Below, piece after piece: positions 34,446 through 46,838 of a stretch of DNA of 64,000 bases; position 1 is the stretch's first letter; every line of letters begins with the position of its first letter. Location of the stretch: positions 88,534,061-88,598,060 of the forward strand of contig NC_065921.1 of the NCBI RefSeq assembly GCF_024586455.1. The letters run 5' to 3'. A model generated the notes under the pieces. The model saw only the letters and a list, made by a program, of their open reading frames with translations. It was not told where the DNA came from and searched no databases. Position numbers and translations under genes: made by a program. The DNA comes from Bactrocera neohumeralis. Lineage: Eukaryota > Arthropoda > Insecta > Diptera > Tephritidae.

Positions 34446-36875
34446 CCATTATATTTTTCCAAAGTCACACTTATGTAACAATTTGATTCCATTGATACGC
34501 TTAACAGTAATGGTGAAGCAGGATTTGCTGCCAACTTCATTACGACATCTTCGGCGAAAAATCGACTTTCAATTTCATGAGTGATTAATTACATACAGTT
34601 ATTCGTCTTATATTATATAAGTAGTATAATTTTTTCTCATAGTTGCATTGACTAGCTTCGCGCGGGAATACGAATTGTGCATAAATTATGGCAATTGAGT
34701 GGGGGAAATTATCGGAAAGAAATGAAGCAGACGAATTATCCTTTCTCCCATGCGTTATTGAATCGGTATTTTTCACACACATACATATGTACTATGTATG
34801 TAGCATATGAGCAAGTGGCAGCTTGAATGGAACAAGCAACTACCGAGTAGCGCCGAATTATGAAAATTTTGCCATAAATCACAGCATCGCAAGCGCTTCC
34901 TCATCGGCGCAAATTTGAGCAGTTTGTCAGAGGAAGATTTTTTTTTAATTTTCGAAAACTTTTTTTTAAATTTCATTGCGTTTTAAGATTTTCATTTTGT
35001 AGCAGTTTGCGTGCAGCAAGGCGATTAGGCACTTGTGGGGGTACGTGGCGCGGCCATCTGTTGTGAAATTGCTACATTTTATTATTTGTTAATGTTTTTT
35101 CTTCGGCATTTGGCCCACATGTAGAGTTTGTGTGTGGGAACGCGTTTGCAAGAGTGGCCTCATATTGAGCCACACACACACCAACTTTAAATGCGTATTG
35201 CAACAAAATGTGGCAACACAAACAAAAAGTTGTTAGTTTTCTGCAAACTGTTTATTGTTGATGGTTAACTCTGCGCTGATCATCTGCTCATCTGCTGCCC
35301 GCGCGCCAGCCTACAATGCGCCAGCCAGCCTTGCATCTGCATGCCACACAGCAATTTGTAGTTGTCGCACCGCCACATTGCCGCTGCTGCATTGCTATGG
35401 AGCCAGCAACAAAAAAACTTCTCGGTCACGATTTTTGACACATTTTAATAACATAAAAAGAACAACAACAATGGCATATGCATGTGCGGCAATGAAGAGG
35501 CGCACTTCTGTGGCATACTGACATCAAACTTATGCGGTGCGCGTCGGCAGGCAAAGCAATAAAAAGCGAAGGCATTTGAAAATATACGAAATAACGAAAA
35601 CTCGGTGAAAAATGGAAAATTGTAGCAGTTTAGTGGCACCGCATGCAGAGCGTCAGTGATTCAAAGCCACACACATACATAAGCGCAACAGCGCATATGT
35701 GTGTGCGCTATATAATCGCGCTTGCTACGTGTACATTTGGCACTTTAACCCCGAAGGCGTTTGTTATTTGCCCACTCGCCTGTTGCACCAACGCTTTCGC
35801 GCATGCGCAATCGCGCCACCGCTCTGATACGTCGCGTTTAGCCATTCGCCTCATTCAATTAATATGAGAGCACCACAAACGCCGCATATCGCCGATATAT
35901 AGCGCACATATCGGAGACTTGCTATATCATTGGCGATTTAAGCTGATTTTAACGCTTCTTAAATGTTGCGTCTGCGTGCCTAACTCTCGGCAAATTACCG
36001 CACACCAGCTGGCATAAACGTAATAGCAATAGAAACAATAAGCACAGTGAAAACAATAGCAACAACAGTAGCTGCCAACAAGATTTGAAGGCGCATGTGA
36101 CCAATTGGCAATTATTTTGGGTATTTCATTAACCGAATACCGTAATATTAGTGGCAATTATAGTTATTTATAGCTTAGCCTTGTTGTTGCTATTTTCGGT
36201 ATAGATCGGTATGCAGTTAGAGATGTGCGAATACCTTTGGTATGCAGTAGCGGTTTATATTTTATTTAATAATTTGAAAAGTTTTTATACATTTTTGAGG
36301 AAATATGGAAATATTCGCTTTTTTTTAAGAGGTAAAAATTTTCATATTAAACTTATTTCAAGTTCAAGTAAAAAAATAATTTTCGATTCGAAATACAATT
36401 ACCTTTCACCCAACCCATTTTATCAAGGCCATTTACTTTTACTGCCCTCACAACCGCAAAATAAATCAATGTTTCGGTGAATGTATTGTCTTCAAAATAC
36501 GCCCACACCATTTGTTATTTGACTTCTCATATCTCTATTACCCGCAGCGCTTGCTCCACAAATATTAAGTCATCAAATGTGCAATTGATCTGCATTTTTA
36601 CCGCTATTGTGTTAATCAATCAAGCAAATCATGGGCGGAGACCTTCATTGTATAAGAAATGTGCGAGTGGCTACCAGTTGATGGGTCCTGATATTGAATT
36701 TGGGTTTCAGTCATAATAGCAGAAGGCATTGTAATACATATATGTATATTTTTAAATAAATTTGGGAGATACAGTTTTTTTGATGACGTCACATTAGCAC
36801 TTAGGCCATTAAAGACATTTAGTGCTTCAGGTAAGTAACCTATTTAAGCCTTATTCAACAACTCAGTGGATTTGG
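34446..36875. other. No gene recognised
   Basis: Intergenic-type DNA. A mildly GC-richer section at 35260-35870 has overlapping open frames on both strands without domains. Confidence 0.35.
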
Positions 36876-36879
36876 TAAA

Positions 36880-37265
36880 ATTATTTTCCACCCTAGCTGC
36901 CCAATGTCTCTAAGTTGTAGTATTGGAAGCCGCTAACTATCCCCTTTTTATCCGGCTAAGGCTAAGCATTCACATAAATAATGTTCCAGTGTCTCATCAT
37001 CCTCTCGCATGCCGTGCATACCGCCAAATCCACTTTTCCCATTTTCTGAAGGTGGTATCTTAAGGGTGCTTGCACTGTGATGACCCCAAGAACGTTGCAA
37101 AGCTCCCTTTTGCCTAGAAGCTGCAGCACCTTGGTATGTCCACCATCAATAATACGACGAAGGAATTTTGTGGTATGACTTGTGTTGCTTGTGCGCCAAA
37201 ACCAGATATGTTCCTTTAGGGTCCACTACTTCAGACAAACCTTTAAGAAGCTAAATTGCATCGCT
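36880..37265 (-). mobile_element. Non-LTR retrotransposon 3' fragment
   Basis: Minus strand reads KFLRRIIDGGHTKVLQLLGK, VLGVITVQAPLRYHLQKMGK, then CTACERMMRHWN. This is the post-RNase H block of a Jockey/R1 LINE in which the usual LTGHCxLRxHL has drifted. Confidence 0.6.
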
Positions 37266-37559
37266 AGAAAAACTGTGTCTACAGCTGCCCAACCAGATAA
37301 GATGCGGTAATTAACCGGTGTGGAGCCTGGGGTCAATAAAAGAGAGTAAGCATTAGCGGAGACAGTCCGTTCTGTTCACTAGAGTTGCGGCTGCGAACGG
37401 TCGTCGATTTTGAAACAAGCGGTTCGCTATATAAAATTGTAAAACAAGCTTTTGCGCTGGGTTTGGGACACGCCCCGTAGAAATCACTCCAAATGAAAAA
37501 GAAGCTACAGACTCGGATGGAAGACCCCACTTTTGTTGTCCAACAACTGCTCCGTTAGT
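37266..37559. other. Short unassigned stretch before a LINE fragment
   Basis: No domain recognised; it may be 5' extension of the following LINE fragment. Confidence 0.25.
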
Positions 37560-38095
37560 TCAGCTTTCTCCAGACTGGATAAGGCAGCGAAGCATATGTG
37601 ACTGAGTAGGCAATTGAGAGGTAAAGTCCTCTTTCGACGAACAAAGACCAAATTCTACAAGTCCCTCATCATTTCCATCCTGCTATATGGTGCAAAGGCA
37701 TGGACAATGATATCGTCTGATGAGCCAGCCTTAGGAGTGTTCGAGAGAAAGGTTTTGCGGAAGATTTATGGTCCTTATATATGAGATATACATACGTCGA
37801 TATTGACATAGTTCGGCGAATCAAGAGGCAGCGACTGCGCTGGCTAGGTGATGTTATCCGGATGGAAGAGATAACTCTGAAGGTTTTCTATTCAGTACCA
37901 GTTGATGGAAGCGGAGGAAGAGGAATGGAATAGGATGTCTTCTGTTGGAGAGATCAGACGGAGAAGGACCTGGCTGCACTTGGTTACTCGAACTGGCGCT
38001 AAACAGCGAAAAGAAGAAACGACTGGCGCGCTGTTGTTAATTCGGCTATAACCACGTAAGCGGTGTCTACGCCAGTAAAAAAGAAGAAGAACAAC
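37560..38095 (+). mobile_element. LINE C-terminal fragment (second type)
   Basis: Plus strand reads LRGKVLFRRTKTKFYKSLII, ILLYGAKAWTMISSDE, then LGVFERKVLRKIYGP. A frameshifted LRWLG, GGRGME and AKRRNDWR tail follows. It has the same layout as 26405, 40640 and 43640. Confidence 0.82.
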
Positions 38096-38985
38096 TATTC
38101 AGATAATGCGGAAATTACAAAAAATATAATAACAGTAGGGCGTGGGCAGCATAAATTACTTATCAACGCGCATTCCCACACCGTTTAGTCATGGTAAATC
38201 CGAGGATGCTACCTAATACATGTGTATCTATGTCTACCATATAAATGAAATAATTGATCATTTTTACAGTAAATTAATGTGAAACAAATCTATGAATACT
38301 AAGTTCAATAATCAATTTGACTACGCTGACGCACACTATTGCCACATGCGGAGTCTTCCCCACAGGTCAGTCAAAAAAAAGTGCACAGCTGCTTCTGTCT
38401 CAATTGCTCTCATACAATTTCAGAACTTTTTCGCTACATCCCAGCAGTAGTATGGGGCGATCGTATGCCTTGAACCATCACTGATATTTTTTCCAAATGA
38501 TTATTCATACATATTCTCAATTTATTATGTGCGAGCTCAATTTTTTTTATGTAATGGCTTTTTAATAGTTATTAACCTCATGTGTAATTGCCTTTGCTTT
38601 AAACGTTTTCGTGTGCCAATAATTTCCAACACTAAATCGTCAGTTACCGCCTACATTGCAAAAGCAATTGCGCTTCTACTTCGTACATTTGTCGGTAAAT
38701 CGAAGTATTAATAACCGGAGAAGCACACAGCGCCACAAACATATCATCGGGTATTTAGTTTCAAAGTGAATGCCACTAAATGTTGCATTAGCACCTAGCA
38801 TATGACTATATACCGAATTCCTTTAGTGGCTGGGAAGCAATCACTTCATTCTTGGCAGTGAATGAGAAGAAACTGTTCGATTCGTATTGCTTAGAAAATT
38901 AGCAAAATCATATTTGCTGGTTTTGCATTCACTTATTTGAAAAATAAATCATAAAAACTAATAAAAATAGTTTTGCCCTGCATAC
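38096..38985. other. No gene recognised
   Basis: AT-rich; nothing assignable. Confidence 0.3.
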
Positions 38986-38989
38986 GATA

Positions 38990-39965
38990 AAAATTTGTAT
39001 ATACCAACTGATCAAATTTGACCCGGACTGGTCCATTTGCAACATGTTGCTACAGAGCATAATAATTTTGTTGACTAACGGCTATTTTTATCACCTCAAA
39101 ATATTGAGTTAGATAATGTAAAGGATTAGGGGGTTGAGACGTGTTGACCTCCTAGTGAATTTCTGTGTGCCCATCTGTCCGTAGGTAAAAATTAAGTTAT
39201 CTTGATGAAACTTGGTACAAATGTTTTTTTGACAAAAAAAATTAGGACGAATTCATAGATGGACGTAATCGGACCAGTATTATGACCACAAAACGCCATT
39301 AAACCAGAACCTATAAGGTGCCATAACTAAGCACTAAATTAAGATATAGAACTGTTACCTAGCACAAAGGATCACAGTAGTATGGGGCGACCGTGCCCAA
39401 AAAGTGTTGAAAAAGTGGGTGTGGCTCCTCCCTCTAATAGGTTTACAAACACAAGAGACATTATATTTTACCCCCGAGCTGGTATGAAAAGGCTTTAAAG
39501 TATCTGTGGTCAAAATTGGACAATGGGCGTCGTACCGAACACTTTTAGGCAAAATCACATATCTCGGGACCTACTCCACCGATTTGAACCAAATTTGGAG
39601 AATGAAATCCTTCTAACACTCCTATGTCACAGTGTGAAAATGGAAATAAAAATGTCACCGTATGACCAAAAATTTACCAAATCGAACCAAAACTGTTCGA
39701 GCCTCTAGGTACCGAATAAGTGGACTCCAGAGCCTATAATTCAATTTTTACCCAAAATATCGGTGAATGTGTGAGATATATAATTGAAATTTGGAGAGCA
39801 TCATTTCCTGAAATTAGTATGTCCGTGTGTTATAAATGGATTGAATCGAGTCAATACTTCTCTTACCTATATACCTAAAATAAAGATTTTCGAACTTCCG
39901 GCTGACTTTATGCCGCATATATCGGTTAACATGTGAGTTATCTGAATAAAATGGAAGTATCCAAG
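38990..39965 (+). repeat. Long dispersed repeat (TGTTGCTACAGAGCATAATA family)
   Basis: Characteristic phrases in order: TGTTGCTACAGAGCATAATA, CTTGATGAAACTTGGTACAAA, GACGTAATCGGACCA, AAAACGCCATTAA, CAATGGGCGTCGTACC, ATATCTCGGGACCTACTC, then TGGATTGAATCGAGTCAA, AAAGATTTTCGAACTTCCGG and ATATATCGGTTAACATGTGAG. I recognise these as a non-coding repeat common in tephritid introns and flanks. A partial copy is at 15600-15680 in the other sense. Confidence 0.65.
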
Positions 39966-40635
39966 TAATATCCAACTTTACCATTTGAACACATTACATT
40001 GGCATGTTGCATGCAACAACTTGCAACAATGCGGCATAAACGCTAATCCAAGTAGGCGAAACAAACAATTGACTAAAGCAGAAATGGAAATTGTTAATTT
40101 GCTAAGCAACTAAGCTTGCCAAAGAGAGGGCATTGCTCAAGTGTTGTCGGTGTTGCCGCGGTGCAAGTGTAACAGAAATCGCCAAATGCTTAGTTAACAA
40201 TCGAATATCGATTATATAAGTTGTAAAATGTTTTTTTTTGGTCTTCGTTGTTGTTTTTGTTGTCATGCTATTAGTAACTTCTGCAGCTAAGCTTCTTCGC
40301 CTGAAGGAAAAAGATTAAATTAATTTTCTATGTTGCTTGTTTGTTGACGCACGCATTCGTTGCTTGTTGCACGCGCGTAATAAGACATCAACCACATAAT
40401 CATCTCTGCATTGCAATGTAGTTGGAGGCGATGGGCATACATACATGCATACATAGCTGCGAGCAACAAATAAATCACTTTTGAAAAACTTATACTTTTG
40501 TATAGATGTATGGGTGCTTATCCTACTTTTTGAGTCTGTATTAAGCAACCCCATTGGAAATTTTGGAGAATGAATTAGAAATGATTGTAGCTTGAATGCT
40601 GATTTTGATCACAAAAAACTTCTCCATCCTGCTGA
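39966..40635. other. No gene recognised
   Basis: Nothing assignable; short T-rich tract near 40230. Confidence 0.3.
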
Positions 40636-40639
40636 ATGA

Positions 40640-41480
40640 CAGTGAAAGTATAAAACCAGGAGTTGGTGAACCCGACTCTCCAATCGCTGACGATGGAGCG
40701 GACGTTCCATTGCCCGACCATGAAGAAGTTCGAATACGCGTTTGAAGAACAACAAAGCGGCGGGGGCCGATGGATTGTCGGCCGAGCTATTCAAACACGG
40801 CGACGAAAAACTGATAAGGAGCATGCAACAGCTTCTTTGTAGAATGTGTCGGACGAAAGCATATATTTAAATGTATTCTGCCAATCCTCATAAAAGTAGA
40901 TCCCACAATCTGCACCAACTACCGTGGGATAAGTCTCCTAAACATCCCGTATAAGGTTTTATCAAGTGTATTGTGTGAAAGGCTGAAGCCCACCGTCAAC
41001 AAACTGACTGAACCATATCAGTGTGGCTTTAGGGATGAAAAATCAATAACCGACCAGATACTAACCATGCGTAAAATCTTGGAAAAGACCCGTGAAAAGA
41101 GAATCGCTACACACCACCTCTTCGTCGATTTCAAAGCTCCTTTTGGTCTGGTAGTGAACGAGTATTTATTAACACCAACAGCAATGTCAGCATCGAAATC
41201 CTACGCAGAATAACTCTTGCCAACAGGGGCTATTTTGGACTGAGTCGGCAATTGAGAAGTAAAGACCTCTCTCGACGAACAAACACCAAATTCTAAGAGC
41301 CTCTCATTATTCCCGTCCTGCTATATGGTGCAGAGGCATGGACGATGACAACATCTGATGAGACGACGCTACGAACTTTCGAGAGAAAGGTTCTGCGGAA
41401 GATTTATGGTCCTTTGCGCATTGGCCACGGCGAATATCGCATTCGATGCATTCCTGCTGGGCTGCTTTCCGCTGCAAATG
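40640..41480 (+). mobile_element. LINE reverse transcriptase, internally deleted (second type)
   Basis: Reads KNNKAAGADGLSAELFKHGD, MQQLLCRM, then a frameshifted TNYRGISLLNIPYKVLSSVL and CERLKPTVNKLTEPYQCGFR, then ILEKTREKRIATHHLFVDFK (reverse-transcriptase palm). After a deletion of the catalytic YADD region it resumes with NVSIEILRRITLANRGYFGL and LLYGAEAWTMTTSDE, FERKVLRKIYGPLRIGHGEY. Confidence 0.88.
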
Positions 41481-41569
41481 TGTGTGTTTGTTGGAGGAGC
41501 ATAACTGATAATTTCAACCCGAATTTAGTACGAAATCAATGCTACGCCGATAATCACTGTCGACTCCTC

Positions 41570-42785
41570 AACTAAGCATACTTACTGTAATATATGACGC
41601 TAGGCGCGCATGTGGCAACATCTTTGTATATGGCACAAATCCGAAAGTAACGCATGTTGCCTGCCTGCCAGCCGTGCCATCTTATGTTGCAGGTGCATTT
41701 TTGGCAACCAAAAAATGCATTTATTGGAGATTGAAAAACGCGACGAATGCATATTTGAGGGTGTTTCAAAACGTGCTGCCGCCAGCTGCACGTCATATTC
41801 AACTACGGCGCCAATCGCATGCATAAGTGCATGTGGTCCCACATATGAGGCAGCTCACTTACAAGCATTCGTACTGAGCTGCGACACTTGTGGCAGGCGC
41901 AACAGATTAATTTTGACATCCGCTGATTTGCAAAGCCTGACATGTTGTCTCTATTATCGGCTGCCGCAGCAACAGCTAGCGAAATGAGGTGCAAACGAAT
42001 GCGCGTGTGCATCGAAATGTGTCATACAACAGTCGACTCAACACAAAGCTATGCACATATACACCACAAATTCTATTAAATGTGTGTTCTCTGTACGGTT
42101 GTGGTTCAAAAAATGCCTGTTGGCGCGCTCGTCTTCTTCACGCTCACTCATCGCTCCCCCACTTGACGCCGCCATTGCTGCCAATCACTGCCACGCGTTT
42201 GTAATCGATCGGATTTGCACATTCCAAAAGCGCTTACAAATGTTCAAAAGTGAATTAACCGCAATTTCAAACATTTTTTGCCATTAACATAGTTTTCTCC
42301 GCGATTTCGGTTTCTACTTAACACACATACACACATATACGTATGAATATGTGCGCAGTAATGGTTGAACCGTTGCGCTTCTTCAACTGTTGCGGCTGCT
42401 GCTTCTGTTTTTCACGGCTTTTTCGGCTAATTTCCAACTGTTTCTCATTAGTGTATAGCTGATTTTCTTGTGGTTGCAACTGCTAATTATGGCATCCCAA
42501 ATTTTCGGTTACTTTACTAAAAGAGTATGCGCAATTAAGGCGCTGTATGCACATTTAAGTTTGTTTGTATGTAGGTTTGTGTTTCATTGAGTCCATTTGC
42601 AACTAAATTTCAGCGCTGCCTTTTGTATTTCTTCAATTATCGTTTTCTTTACTGATTTATCTGCGTCTTCGTTTAATTATTGGCGTTGAAAGCATTGAAA
42701 GTGTTGAAAGGTGCGATTCAACCCACAAGCCTCGCGGTAGTAAAGTAATTTTCTGCCCGAAATCGCCTAGCTTAGCTGAATTATG
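41570..42785. other. No gene recognised
   Basis: 41600-42290 is GC-richer with overlapping frames on both strands (up to 125 codons). No domain, and the opposite-strand frames mirror each other, so these are taken as chance frames. Confidence 0.4.
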
Positions 42786-42789
42786 GATC

Positions 42790-43390
42790 AGCTGCACGAT
42801 ATTTACATAAGTTTTCTGCTAGATTTCTTACTTGCTCTGAACTCAGCGAGCAATCTTTTGGGATCTGAAAACAGGAAATAGTCGTTGTGAGCCGGATCTG
42901 GAGAATACGGTGGATGCGGAAGAAAGTCGAAGCCCAACTTATGGTTGTTTGCCGTCGTTTTCACCGACATGTGACACGTTGCATTGTCTTGAACAAACAG
43001 CACTTCTTTTTCTTCCTCAAATGCGGCCGTTTTTCGGCGATTTCGTCCTTCAAATGATCAAAAACTCTTTGTAATAGTCGCTGTTGATGGTCCTTCCTTT
43101 CTCAAGATAACCAATAAAAATTATTCCAAACGCGTAACAAAATACAGACGACATAACTTTGCCAGCTGACTGTTGAGTTTTTCCATGCTTTGGAGCGAGT
43201 TCAGTTGCAGATGACTGTCGATTAGACTTCGGAGTAAAGTGGCGGAGCCATGGTTCATCATTCGACACATACCGATATAAAAACTCGGGTTTATTACGCT
43301 TGACGACCTACAAACACTGCTCCGAATCATCAACTCGCCGTTGTTTTTGGTCAAAAGTGAGCCTGCGCAACACCCACTTTGCACATAGCT
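42790..43390 (-). mobile_element. Mariner transposase, catalytic half, broken
   Basis: Minus strand reads EPWLRHFTPKSNRQS (first Asp of DD34D replaced in context NDEPW), SAGKVMSSVFCYAFGIIFIG, YLEKGRTINSDYYKE, then after a frameshift VLFVQDNATCHMSVKT and PHPPYSPDPAHNDYFLFSD. The N-terminal DNA-binding half survives only as scraps; no terminal repeats located. Confidence 0.88.
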
Positions 43391-43639
43391 TTCTCATACC
43401 CAAATATCAGTGAATGATATGATGTATGTACATGTTCAGTTGATATCTTTAGAGTGCCTGCTATCTAGAACAATATCACTTTACGGTCAATCAAAATTAT
43501 TTTGGGACTTTCGGAAAGTTCTCTGATTGCCATTCACTTGGGAGTGACCAGAAACGATTCTTTTACATATGGCTCAAGCAGCTCACGACTTCCGGTCTTT
43601 GACCAAGTATCCTCTGGGTAGCCAAAGAACATCCGTTTG

Positions 43640-44160
43640 AAGGCGAGCTAAAGTGAGAAGGCGAACCATCCCTCCCCAGGGTTGTGCGCTGGGTTTTTTG
43701 AGCCGCCACATACAAAACGCCCTCATGAAAACGAAACAAGGGCCTCGGATTGAAGTAAAGACGTTTTTTATTACCGTCCTGCTATATGGTGCAGAGGCAT
43801 GGACGATGACAACATCTGATGAGTCAGCGTTACGAGTTTTCGAGAGAAAAATTCTGCGAAAGATTTATGGTTCTTTGCGCGTTGGCCACGGCGAATACCG
43901 CATTCGATGGAACTATGAGTTGTATGATATACGATGACATTCAATTTCAGCGAATTAAAAGATCGGCTACGCTGGCTACATATCGTCAAGGACGAAAACA
44001 CTCCAGCTCCGAAAGTATTCGACGCAGTACCCGCCGACACAGGAAGAGGAAGACCTCAACTCCTTGGAAGGACCAAGTGGAGAAAGATCTGACTCGCTCA
44101 TTTAGCGAAAAGAAGAAACGACTGGCGCGTTGTTGTTAAGTCTATAACAGAGTAAGCGAC
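43640..44160 (+). mobile_element. LINE C-terminal fragment (second type)
   Basis: Reads FITVLLYGAEAWTMTTSDES, RVFERKILRKIYGSLRVGHG, WNYELYD, then frameshifted RIKRLRWL, VFDAVPADTGRGRPQ, WKDQVEKDLT and AKRRNDWR. Confidence 0.85.
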
Positions 44161-46015
44161 ACCATAAAGAATATTCCATAAAAGTTGATACCAAACTGGG
44201 CGTTTTGTCCGGTTTATGTGCGGTACATCGACAGACCTGGCAATTGAACAAATATATCAAATGATTTCACCTATAGGATGATTATTCGTCATAATTCTGA
44301 AGGGGTTCCTAAAACATGGTTCACATAAAGAGGCTTTAACAGCGCAAGATCCTTATAAACTAAGACAAATGGAAAACAACTGAGACAAAATCGTGCGAAA
44401 CTTCGAGCTAAAATTACTTGAATACGACAAAAAGCAAATAACCGACTCTATAACCCGTTTCATTGCAAAAATTCATGTAAAGTTTGAGGATGGTCGCAAG
44501 AGCGACGAGTGTGGCATAAGAGTTGCCGCCTAAAGTGGAAACGATGCTTATTGAGTAATAAACGAAATAAAAATTAATCAACTGTAACGACGGCAAATAA
44601 GTTGGATACTTAACTGTAATCAAATTATGCAGTCATGCACATTCATTCTCTTCCACTTCCACATTGCCAGCCGTGAAACAGCATGTTGCCATACTCATCA
44701 TCGCATGCAAACAATTTTATCGCATCATTTAAATCAAGCAGTAGTCATATTCAATTACCAATCAAAAGTAACTGGCGAACTTGGCGTGCAAACGAGTTAA
44801 TAAAATATCCTCACTACACACACACACACACACACACATGAATATTCGCAACGCAACATGCGGCGCGTAGACTGCTTGGGGCGCCACGGCAAATGGCTAA
44901 GGTGTACAAATCATGCCAATTAACCTTTTAACATTGCAAGCAGCTAAACGGATTGGCTTGTGGGCCAAAAAGCAAAGCGCGGAGGCATAAAAGGTAATGA
45001 CCAAGCGGCAAAAGTCCACATAAATCAAAACAAATAGCCCCGACGTCGGACAGACGGGCCGGACAGAGAAACAAACAAGCTGACAGGCTGCTAAAGAGAC
45101 AAATGGACAAGCGTGGCGAAAATTTGGCGCGTTAGTTGTGGACAGGCAGACAAATGGACTCGACACTAGAGCCACCGCATCACCGCCGCTGCAGCTGGGC
45201 GGCTGAGTAATGCAACGGATATACGCACAATGCAGTTAAAAGCGTGCGCCGTGACTTTCACACGCACGCGCATCGATGCTATCACGCACGAATGCGCGAA
45301 TCGGCAGCTCGGTGCTGAACTCGGCTAACCGGATGGCTAAATGAAAGGCTTACGCGCCATAATATCCGACCGAGCCACTGAGTGGTCACGCATGCGCAAA
45401 TTCGGGCTTCATTTATTTTTTATATGCAACTTAATTTTGTGTCAGCTGCGACAACTCTAACTGTTTTGCTACGATTATGATGTAAAAAAACGTGCGAAGC
45501 GCATTTGTAGCCGGATGCGTCGCTTCTTTCATTCTTCTTCACGAAGTGGCGACTACTTTGCTCGCAGCTTGGCAAACGACAACGCCATTAAAACTAATTT
45601 TGGCACTCACAAGTTCAGCCGAAGTGACCAAAACTTGGTAGCGTCGCTGCGTCTGCGCAGGCGAGTGGTTGCAAGCGCTTGTTGCGTTTAATTAATGACG
45701 TTTGCGGTGGCATATATGACAGTAACAGCTGTTTACACTGTTGTACAAACAAGTGTATTTCGAGTGTAATATTGTCAGCGTGTGGTGAGTTCGCTTCGAG
45801 TTGACCACTGTGAGTAAATGAAACAAAAATTTTTGTGTCACTACAAATTATAAGAAAAGGTAGAAAGACAAATCAAGGTACATATATTTTTACGGAAAAA
45901 ACTGATGCCATTGAATGCGGAGGTGCTTGGAACCCAGCTAGTTACATGCCTTATGCCTTAATGGAACTGCTAGACTATAAACTCAGACGGCAAGCCTATT
46001 TAGTATACAGCCTAA
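44161..46015. other. No gene recognised; CA microsatellite and GC-rich block
   Basis: A (CA)n run at 44814-44838. 45140-45700 is GC-richer and is followed by GTGTG|GTGAGT (45786), which could be a first-exon donor, but no open frame or promoter supports it. Confidence 0.35.
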
Positions 46016-46019
46016 CCTC

Positions 46020-46440
46020 GTAGCAACTATATTTATATTAGATTAGGTTAGATGGATGGCTGTTCCCTCAGCATTGTGGAGGGATCACACTTAGATTGTT
46101 AGAACAGCCCTATGTAGCGTCAAACGAAAAACTCCTGTAATTAGATATCGGTTATTGACAAAAACGCCCCGAAACCTCTAAAAAATCTACTCAGGTGTTT
46201 TGCTTATATTTCCGCTATTTGACCTGGATGTCTAAAATTATGAGATCCGAGTTGTTTCTGCCTTGATCTGATGAAAGCGGAACATTTAAGGAAAAGTGTT
46301 GAGATGATATTATCTCAACTTCTTCCAAATAGCTGTTGTAGCTGGCATCCGGTAAGATATTCAATCTTACTGCATGAATTATGATTGGACAGTGTCCATT
46401 GAAGATGGACCTTGCTGAGGGCGAAGTTTTCACTGGACTT
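46020..46440 (-). mobile_element. Non-LTR retrotransposon 3' end fragment
   Basis: Minus strand reads FNGHCPIIIHAVRLNILPDA followed by SYNSYLEEVEIISSQHFSLN, a decayed version of the LTGHCPIGIHAVRLGI...CxxC block at the 3' end of Jockey/R1 LINEs. It ends near a CTAACCTAATC tail. Confidence 0.6.
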
Positions 46441-46805
46441 CTCATGACTTACCTTGGACCAGAAGGGCCTCGTGACTGCACAATTGCTGTAGTCGACCAG
46501 CGTTTGCTGATTCGGTCTGAGACCCAACAGTGCAGTAATGAACCTCAAGGGAAGCCAACGGAGCCACATTCCCAGTCCGCAGTTATAGCTGATATGGTTC
46601 GTAGTGCACCACAAGTACGGATGAGAGCAGCCCGTTGAACACTCGCCCATTTCTTCACGGATATGTTTTTTCCAAGCGCCTTCCACCAAATTTAAACTAC
46701 TATGGTTTCATAGAACCAAAGAACTGCCTTCGACGAGAGTTTTCCACCATATAAAAAATATTTCATATAGTATAAATATAAGAAAAAATAAATTGAAATT
46801 TGATT
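46441..46805. other. Unassigned sequence beside a LINE end
   Basis: A 124-codon minus frame (46689-46315) overlaps the LINE fragment and has no domain; probably transposon debris. Confidence 0.3.
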
Positions 46806-46811
46806 AGAAAT

Positions 46812-46838
46812 AGGAAAAAACTTTTTCGACTACTCAAT
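46812..46838 (+). repeat. Isolated mariner end
   Basis: GGAAAAAACTTTTTCGACTA followed by CTCAATA resembles the right terminal repeat of the mariner at 61417-62692 (GAAAAGACTTTTTCGACTAC). No partner end or transposase is nearby. Confidence 0.55.

Noticed and set aside
36805..36830. Interval ending in CAG|GTAAGT near a pyrimidine tract
   Set aside because: Only about 26-33 bases, next to a LINE fragment, with no partner exon; probably chance splice-like sequence.
41600..42287. 125-codon plus frame and 80-codon minus frame
   Set aside because: They overlap each other and have no domain; taken as composition-driven.
44814..44838. Regularly spaced repeats considered as a CRISPR-like or satellite array
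   Set aside because: It is a plain (CA)n microsatellite; no spacers, and the genome is eukaryotic.
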